Shown here piece by piece: positions 57,138 to 64,000 of a DNA stretch of 64,000 nucleotides. Position 1 is the stretch's first letter. The number at the start of each line of letters is the position of its first letter. A program made the position numbers and the translations under genes. The notes below the pieces were generated by a model. It did no database searches. It was given only the letters and a program-made list of their open reading frames with translations, and was not told where the DNA came from. Source of the DNA: Beta vulgaris subsp. vulgaris (Eukaryota; Streptophyta; Magnoliopsida; Caryophyllales; Amaranthaceae); contig NC_079208.1 in NCBI RefSeq assembly GCF_026745355.1, positions 58,204,892-58,268,891 on the forward strand, in the 5' to 3' direction.

Positions 57138-59920
57138 TTAGGTGGTATATATAACATAAGGCTGATTAACAGAACCAATCCATAAATTACCATGAATTTC
57201 AGTGACATCACTAGCATCCGTTATTTCAAATGTGTCTAAAATTTCTAATATGTTTCCAAATTCATCAACCTTAATTGGTTTAGATGGAGTTTTTGCAATC
57301 CAAAATTCTCCATTAGAATTTCTATTTATATTATCTGGTAACCCAATAAGTTGAAGAAAAAGCTCAGAAGTTCCAAATTTAGGCCCTTTAAGCCAATACT
57401 TTAGTATACGAAAAGAACTTGTTTCAGCAACAAGAAGAAAATCCTTGTTCTTGCTTAATGCTACCCCGTTTGCAAAATATAGATCTCTTAGCAAGACTGT
57501 CAAGACTTTAGTCTTTGTATCATATTTTATCAATCTTCCACTCCTTTCAAATGTAGCTATAGCCTTCGGATATTCCCTATAACATGCATCATATTAGGTA
57601 AAAGCTAAGGTAGTAATGTAAGTAGCTAGATCAAATAGACCAACAATATAATGTGCATGATATATATTCATACAGTGCCGCCGTCTCATAAAATTAAGGG
57701 CCCTGTGCTAAAATAAATTATAAAGATTAAATTTTTTGGTGAATAGAAGAGATGGAAGTGTTATAAATGGGACTTTTTGGAGAATAAGAGAAGAAAAACG
57801 CAAATAGGAAATTAATCTCTTTATATTTATAATAAGATTGAGGTTTTTTTTCTTTCTTTGGACGGGCAACTAATAGAATTAGGCCCTTATATTTCGGGGG
57901 TCCTGTGCAGTTGCTCACCCTGCATGTGGCCTTAACCGCCTATGTATTAATTGTTAATTATTCTATTCCTTCCATTCTTAAAAGTGAAAATTATTTTTTC
58001 ATTAAAATATTATTATATGGTCTCTCAAAATAATAATAAAAGTATTATGTTGAATCTTATAGAATCGATTAGATGAGTATTTTCAAAATATGAACTTTTT
58101 TATATTTTTATACTATTATATTTACTTTCTAAAGCACTCGAATTTATGCAAAATCCTTTCATGAACCATTTAAGAAAGAACAAGTATGAAGTTAACATAA
58201 TAAATTGGGAAGTTGCATATATACCATCGATGGTAGGTGGAACTCGTATCAGTAAAATAGATTGCACCACTTTCAGTGTCGATATCTAAGGCATTTAAAA
58301 ATCTGAATGGGATTCCCTCAGCACTAGTAGCAAGTGAAGTTACTTCACCACCATTACGATCTACCTTCACCAAGCCATAACTTGAATCAGCAATATATAA
58401 TTCACATGTTGCCAGATTGAACTTTAGCCCTAATGGTCTGCCACAATATTGCTCAACTGGTGAATTGTTAACCCCGTCGCATGTATTTGACCTGTACGTG
58501 AGTCGGAAGCATGGATTAGATGAGGGTGTGCAAAGAATCAAACAGTACATAATCCCAAAAATATAAGGGGTTCTAAGATGTATTATTCTAAAAAAATGTA
58601 ATATTTGAGAAAATTACCCTTGTTTTCGACCTTTAATAAATTTCTTAATGATACATCTATGAATAAACTTTTTTCATCTTGAATATTTTATTCTTCCATC
58701 TTTAATTTTTTTATAAGTTAGGGGCCTAATTTTCATGTTAGATCGAAAGCCCCAAAATCATCAATATTGTCCTACTCGGAAGCATACAATCTATTGGAAA
58801 AAGGGATACAAAAGAAACAAAATATCAAAATTTATTCCTTTATTCTACAATAACTCTCATACCATTTTTTGTCGGGTATAAAAGAATTAATATACCTACA
58901 ACTTTACTTCCTATAGAGAGGGTGACCAATAATAGTCCAATACCATTCAACATTTACTAAGTATTAAGTATCACTTAATTTAGTGGTACGGTACAAACTT
59001 TAAGATTGTGAAATTAAATTTTATTAAAGGCACTTTAAGAGTGAGATTTCCTTACCTTTCCCCCCACCCCAACTTCCAAAAGGCTTTGCCTGTATAGCTA
59101 GCTAGTTCGTTCAGTTTTAACTTATGCGAGGTTCGTTCTAATCTAGTAGGGCACTTCTATTTATCAGTTTTTTAAAAAATAAATACCTTTGTACAATTGT
59201 ACACTTATACGCTCATCATTGTATTCAAAGCTTGCTGAAAATTTACATTCGTCTAAGGCTAAGAGACGATGGAAGTCTAAAACGAGGCTAACCTATTTCA
59301 GTTGGTTATACTCCCTCTGTCCCATAATATAGTGCTTACTTTATTTTTAATGGGTCAAATTTTAAAATCTTTGACCGAATATTCTCATTTGTATATATAA
59401 AAAACATATTCATGTGAGATCTTGTTAGATTCGTCTCAATGTGTAGTTTCATAATATCAACTTTTTATATTTTTTATTAATACAAATTGAATATATTAAA
59501 GGTCAAAATTACGTCTTAAAGACCGTATAAAAAAGAAACAAACAATATAGTATGGGACGGAGAGAATATTATGCCCTTAAAAATAGGTAGAAACACTGGC
59601 AAACTAAAAGAACACACACATTGCACATACCTGTTTGAACTAGTTATTGCAAAAACAATCCAATTACCAGCTCCATCCCACTTGAGTATCCGACCATCAG
59701 AGACTCCAACATATGGACCTCTACCTTCGCAATCGAAAGCTATGGCCTCCGGTCCAACGACATCGAATCCAAGAGGAAGACGATGATATACTCTCGTAGG
59801 AGGTTGTGATCCAACAAACCAGTGTCCAAAAAATGGAAAGTTAGCTTGAGCTAGCAATATGTATTTAGAGAAAGAAAGTATTATAGATAAGATGACTATA
59901 AATGTACGTTGCATCTTCAT
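57138..59920 (-). CDS. Strictosidine-synthase-like protein (SSL)
   Basis: Exons 59631-59920, 58225-58491 and 57138-57576 join in frame (GT-AG, phases 2 and 2) to give 331 residues. The ATG at 59920 is chosen over an in-frame one at 60001 because the latter overlaps a TATA box. The start (MKMQRTFIVILSIILSFSKY) is a secretory signal. The family landmarks are present in order: PEAIAFDCEGRGPYVGVSDG, ILKWDG, CGRPLGLKFNLATCELYIAD, GLVKVDRNGG, ALDIDTESGAIYFTDTSSTY, GRLIKYDTKTK, FANGVALSKNKDFLLVAETS and LPDNINRNSNGEFWIA. These build the six-bladed propeller. Most plant SSLs lack strictosidine synthase activity, and the substrate here is unknown. Intron 1 carries a Stowaway MITE. Confidence 0.87.
59309..59568. 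mobile_element. Stowaway-like MITE in SSL intron 1 (260 bp)
   Basis: Left end CTCCCTCTGTCCCATAATAT, right end ATATAGTATGGGACGGAGAG, TA-flanked. The interior has GATCTTGTTAGATTCGTCTC. Same subfamily as 14749-15008. It ends 62 bp from the exon 1 donor. Confidence 0.78.
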
Positions 59921-60000
59921 AGTGCATGTACTAGTTTTAGAGACAAAGTTATTAAGGAAGCATAGCATTGAATTGGTGTTTTTATTAACAAAAGAGTGCA

Positions 60001-60007
60001 TTTATAG
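60001..60007 (-). promoter_or_regulatory. TATA box of the SSL gene
   Basis: TATAAAT on the minus strand, overlapping the upstream in-frame ATG. A start site about 30 bp downstream gives a 5' UTR of about 50 nt to the ATG at 59920. Confidence 0.55.
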
Positions 60008-61402
60008 GAACTCAACGGCTTATAATTCAGCTCTTTACTTAACTTTAGGCGGCTATACCAAGTTGGTCTGACGCACATTATATACTTCGGATATATATTA
60101 ATTTATGGTGAGAGTCTTACAGATGATCGAATCAAATACATTAAATTTTTAGGATATAGAGTACTATAAGTCATTTATTCAGACAACTTCGCTTAGAATT
60201 TTGGACACTGTTTTATATTGGTTGAAAGTTGAAAGTTGGGAGTTGGAACTGATCTTTGAACTTGGTAGAATTTGAGTCCTTAAAACAGTGGAAATTACTG
60301 TAGTTCAGAAGACAGCTTTAATTAATTCCATGAATTATGAAAATTAAGATCAGAATCAAGATCTAGTTTGATCGAAATGCAAATCTATGAAGATCAAAAA
60401 ATACAGAAAAGCGATATGCAGTCATCCTAACTCCTAAGGGCGGTATATAAGAAGCTAAAAATGAAAATAAGTTGTATTAATTGATCATTTATTACATCGG
60501 TTGATGCAAAAAAAATTCATAAATTCACAACTTATTTCCATTTTAAGTAGTGTATTTATGTCTTATATGCAACCCTAAGGACTGCATATAGCATAACCCT
60601 AAAAAATATGATAATTTTGCAAGAGTTTGGAGATTGTTTCATTGTTATGAAGCTTCATATTACTTTAGAGTAATAGGTACATTTCTAGATTTATTAGGTG
60701 TGTTATTTTGTGCTCAAGGAGAAATTTTCATTATTTGTATTTCTGGGTAGTTTGGTTTAGGAATGGTTTTTTTAGGGATGGTTTATCACAATATCATCTT
60801 ATTACAATGAAGAACCTCTACTACCTAATAAGTATCTGTCTAAGTCAATCTGTAAGTAGTATTAGTGTAATAAAATAAGCTAAGGGATGTATTTTTTTTA
60901 GTGGAAGTAAGGGGCGTACTTCTATCTAAGTCAATTGGTCAATGCTTTTAGAAAAGTCAACTGGTGGAATGGTTTTTTTTTCTTCCTACAATTTATAGTT
61001 ATATCAAGTAGACCTAAAGGCCCAACAACTACAATATAGCCCTGCGAGAAAGCATTAAGAAATTAACAGAGATTTTTTTTTATTATTGCAATAAGGTTTA
61101 ATAAGATTGCTTGTACAAGCAGGGAGAAATTTAGAGATCCCACTTTATAAGAGATAAGAATTAAATCCTTCTCACAACTTATAAAAATGTAAGAAGGGCC
61201 TTTAATCAGCTAGGTCAACCTTGATTCTTGTGAAATGAAGAGAGAATGCATGATCGTATCTAATAAGTATTTGTCTAGTGCGTGTCATGTAAAGTCAATA
61301 TTAAATCTCAAACATAAGAAGGATTTATAGTACTTTCTCCATTCCAAGGTAAATAATGAATCGTAAGGAAGAGGCATGAGGATTAAGGAGATAAAAGAGA
61401 TA
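60008..61402. other. Spacer upstream of the SSL gene
   Basis: No gene is seen. About 60500-60600 shares a dispersed repeat with about 51270-51390. Confidence 0.5.
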
Positions 61403-62003
61403 TCTCTATTATATAAGGGAAGGGGGAGCAATGGTGTCCTCTTTGGAAATGCCTATTTTGCCCCCCCTTCCCTTTCTAAATTACAATAAGTTTGTTAAAC
61501 TCAAAATCGGCACTCAAGGAAAACTACCGAAAATTAATTTACAACACTCACTCACAAATCACTTAAAGAATAAACTTTACAAATCACTCATACAATTGAG
61601 AAAATCATGTTATAAAATATCACGTTATAAAAAATCACGCAAATCACTCAAATAATCAGGAAACTTTATTAAAACTTAAAATTAACATACAAACTAAAAC
61701 TCATAACCTAGAACGTCAATAAATACAAAAATATTTACAAAAATTTGCTTACAAACCGCTATTCTCAAGAACCATTCACAACTAATGATGGGACATGATA
61801 AAAAAATAGAGGTGTATTTATAGTGAAATTAGAATTTAGAAATTAGACAAGGAAAAAATTATTTACTTTTTTATAGTGTTTCCTATATATAATAAAAAAT
61901 TTACATATATTTGGACCTATCTTTTTCTATTTTATAATCGCGATTAATTATCAAGGTAAAAAGGTTTATGTAAAATATCATTCAAGAATTAAAGTACAAC
62001 ATA
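61403..62003 (+). mobile_element. Helitron 5'-end copy lacking its own 3' end
   Basis: Starts A|TCTCTATTATATAAGGGAAG, nearly identical to the Helitron start at 62004, then diverges. It has no CTAG end of its own before 62004. Confidence 0.5.
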
Positions 62004-62507
62004 TCTCTATTATATAAGAGAAGGGGGAGCTATGGTGTCCCCAAATGAAGAGACTATGTTACCCCCTTCCGATTCTAAATCACAAATTCACTTACAAATC
62101 AAATGAGGCTTCAAACAAAAATACCAAAAATATATTTATAATAATCACTCACAAACTACTACCTATGAAAAAATTGACTTGAAATCAAAGTGTCCACTTT
62201 CTTTACAATTTATGAAGTACTGTACTTAATTCAAAAATCAACTAAAAAATTATAGTATTAGAAATCATAAATAAATTCCATAAAATTTCTATTTTGTTCA
62301 TAGAATTTAACTTTGAAAAGTAAAAAAAAAAAACAAAAAGAATGGTGAGAGACTTAAGTGACAGAAACTAAACCAATCAAATTTTGCAACTAAAAACAAT
62401 TATAATTCGTATGTCTAATGTTCAAATTTTGACTCTTATGCCGAGAAAAATCGAGTTTCTGTTTTGAAAAAAAAATTCAAACACGCATCGCGTGCAAAAA
62501 ATTCTAG
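62004..62507 (+). mobile_element. Non-autonomous Helitron (504 bp)
   Basis: Begins TCTCTATTATATAAGAGAAG after an A and ends CTAG before a T (62508), the A/T insertion rule of Helitrons. A 3' hairpin CACGC-ATC-GCGTG (62482-62494) lies 9 nt before CTAG. No TIR or TSD and no Rep/helicase coding region. Confidence 0.78.
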
Positions 62508-63279
62508 TAGATAAATAAAAAGAGAGACTCACGTGATTACGAGATAGATAGAGAAAAGAATAAAGTAACTTTTTTTTTATTTTGAAATGACCTAAAATGG
62601 TAAGTATTTCATTTATTTTAGAATGTGAGAAGCATAGTGTCGTTTCATGTATCTAGCTAAAGGTTTGTTCGTCATCATTTTTTGTTTGCGATTCACAATT
62701 TATCTAAAAACTTCAAAGGAGAATATGTTTTCAGTATTCTATTAACAGTTTTTAAAATCGATATATTTTAATATATATATGAGTAATTTTAAGTTCATTA
62801 TACATCTTCTATCACATGCCTTTTACATTCATAAAACTAAAAATTGAAAACTAACTCTGATCCCAAACGAGCCCTAAGGTTTAAAATAAAAATAAGTATA
62901 TGAAATAATAAGGTTACATTATTTCTTCCTTTGAAATTTGTTAATTTGATCAAAAATGAATTTCGAATTTTGGTCCATATAATCAAAATATTTTTATTAA
63001 GAATAACAAAAACAAACAAAGTGAATATATTGATATATGTGATACCACTTAATAAATCTAACCAGGGATGGTCTTTGAGAGAGATTTCCTTCAAGTACAT
63101 ATAGGGACTTGGAGATCAATGTGGTAGACAACTACGAGATGTGGTAGCGTGGACCGTGGTTGATGAGCGAACCAATTACTAAAAATGGATATATGGGCGT
63201 GTCGTTTGGTCCAAATTATGAGGTTGTGGGCTTGGGAGGAAAACCATGGGAAGGAAGATGGGTTGGTTTTTAAAGTCAA
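62508..63279. other. AT-rich spacer
   Basis: No gene or repeat with clear borders. Open frames on the minus strand at 62837-63372 have no recognised motif and run into the foldback arm. Confidence 0.45.
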
Positions 63280-63717
63280 TGACAATTTTTTGTGGGGATA
63301 TATCAGGATAATAGGGCATTTTGTGGGGATATACCTCACTAAATTTTTTTTGTCGGGATATAGATATACCAACCTAAATTTAAGTTTGGTTAAAAGGTAC
63401 CAAAAATACTATTTTCGGCAAGAAAGTTAAATTTTCAACCCTTGACTTGCTAAATTACTCTTTGTATAGTGTGTGACATTCAATTGCATCTATTACATTC
63501 ATTTTCCTCCAACTTCCTCGTTATCACTTTATGGCTCATTCACGAGTTCCTACCAAGTCAAAGGTCGGAAATTTGACCTTTTCACCGAAAATAGTGTTTT
63601 TGGTACCTTTTAACAAAACTTAAATTTAGGTTGGTATATCCCCACAAAAAAAAAAAATTAGAGAGGTACATCCCCACAAAATGTCGTATTACCCTGATAT
63701 ATCCCCATAAAAAACTC
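63280..63717. mobile_element. Long-TIR foldback element (about 435 bp)
   Basis: Arms at about 63284-63431 and 63570-63715 are imperfect inverted copies about 145 bp long. TTGTGGGGATATATCAGG is matched by CCTGATATATCCCCA, and GGTACCAAAAATACTATTTT by AAAATAGTGTTTTTGGTACC. Long TIRs with a short centre suggest a MULE-type MITE. The TSD was not resolved. Confidence 0.65.
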
Positions 63718-64000
63718 ACAAAAAAAAACATGGTTTATCGTTGTTAAAATGTTGGTGTTTTAAAAGCCAATTGAACATAAACCATTTCTATAAAAAGTCC
63801 AAAATAGTGTGAAAAATACAACTTAAAAATAGTCAATTTGCTTATAAAAGTAACAGAATTATAGAAGTATATTTTTTTACCTAAAATAATTATATTAGAA
63901 TAAATGAACTCATATAAGTTCTAATAAACTTATACAATTTCTAATAAGTAAAATAATATTCAAATAAGGTATAACGGTAGTAAGTAGTGACTAATGAGGA
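63718..64000. other. AT-rich end of window
   Basis: Nothing recognisable. Confidence 0.5.

Noticed and set aside
57675..57945. Possible inverted-repeat element in SSL intron 2 (GCCGCCGTCTC / AACCGCCTATG)
   Set aside because: The ends match too poorly and no TSD could be read.
59921..60001. Upstream in-frame ATG of the SSL gene
   Set aside because: It overlaps a TATAAAT box. The next well-placed ATG gives a clean signal peptide.

Overview
This is nuclear DNA from a flowering plant. Genes are intron-containing, the spacers are AT-rich, and there is a dense mix of plant MITEs, SINEs, LTR-retrotransposon debris, Helitrons and Mutator-like elements (MULEs). The gene families (FOLD, GH17+X8 glucanase, ATL-like RING-H2, a P-class PPR, a small plant metallothionein, DUF6598, TRM/DUF4378, strictosidine-synthase-like) are general to eudicots. 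The repeat types and the DUF6598 gene would fit Caryophyllales (Amaranthaceae-like), but that placement is inference.

Layout. 1-613 (+) holds the last two exons of FOLD. 2.1-6.0 kb is MITE territory, including a 1.6-kb PIF/Harbinger derivative. 6219-8810 (+) is a complete GH17 beta-1,3-glucanase with an X8 domain. 9.2-13.2 kb (-) is a small RING-H2 cluster: two intact paralogues and one decayed copy, plus an exon-like orphan. 13.6-15.7 kb is a run of Stowaway-like MITEs. 15840-18118 (-) is a two-exon PPR gene. 20602-21492 (-) is a 43-residue two-exon metallothionein. 22221-23702 is a poly(A)-tailed retroposon with 15-bp target-site duplications. 25566-27772 (-) is a three-exon DUF6598 gene.

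28.2-48.1 kb is accessory DNA. It contains an (ATT)n tract, a TIR element carrying 21-bp minisatellites, a MULE with a 9-bp TSD, a 570-bp pentanucleotide tract, and a tandemly repeated unit of unknown identity (33136-43222). The third copy of that unit is split by a 5.96-kb MULE with perfect 112-bp TIRs, a broken MURA-like transposase and a convergent GRF-zinc-finger gene. Athila/gypsy and RNase-H fragments follow, then two large Harbinger-type elements. 48397-51145 (-) is a four-exon TRM/DUF4378 gene. 53-55 kb has a hAT-type MITE and a complete 438-bp TRIM retrotransposon. 57138-59920 (-) is a three-exon strictosidine-synthase-like gene. 61.4-62.5 kb holds Helitron ends, and 63.3-63.7 kb a long-TIR foldback element.

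The host genes do not form a pathway. They are ordinary housekeeping, cell-wall or signalling genes separated by transposon insertions. All gene models were built by hand from reading frame, GT-AG junctions and phase. Family names come from motif recognition, with no database search.
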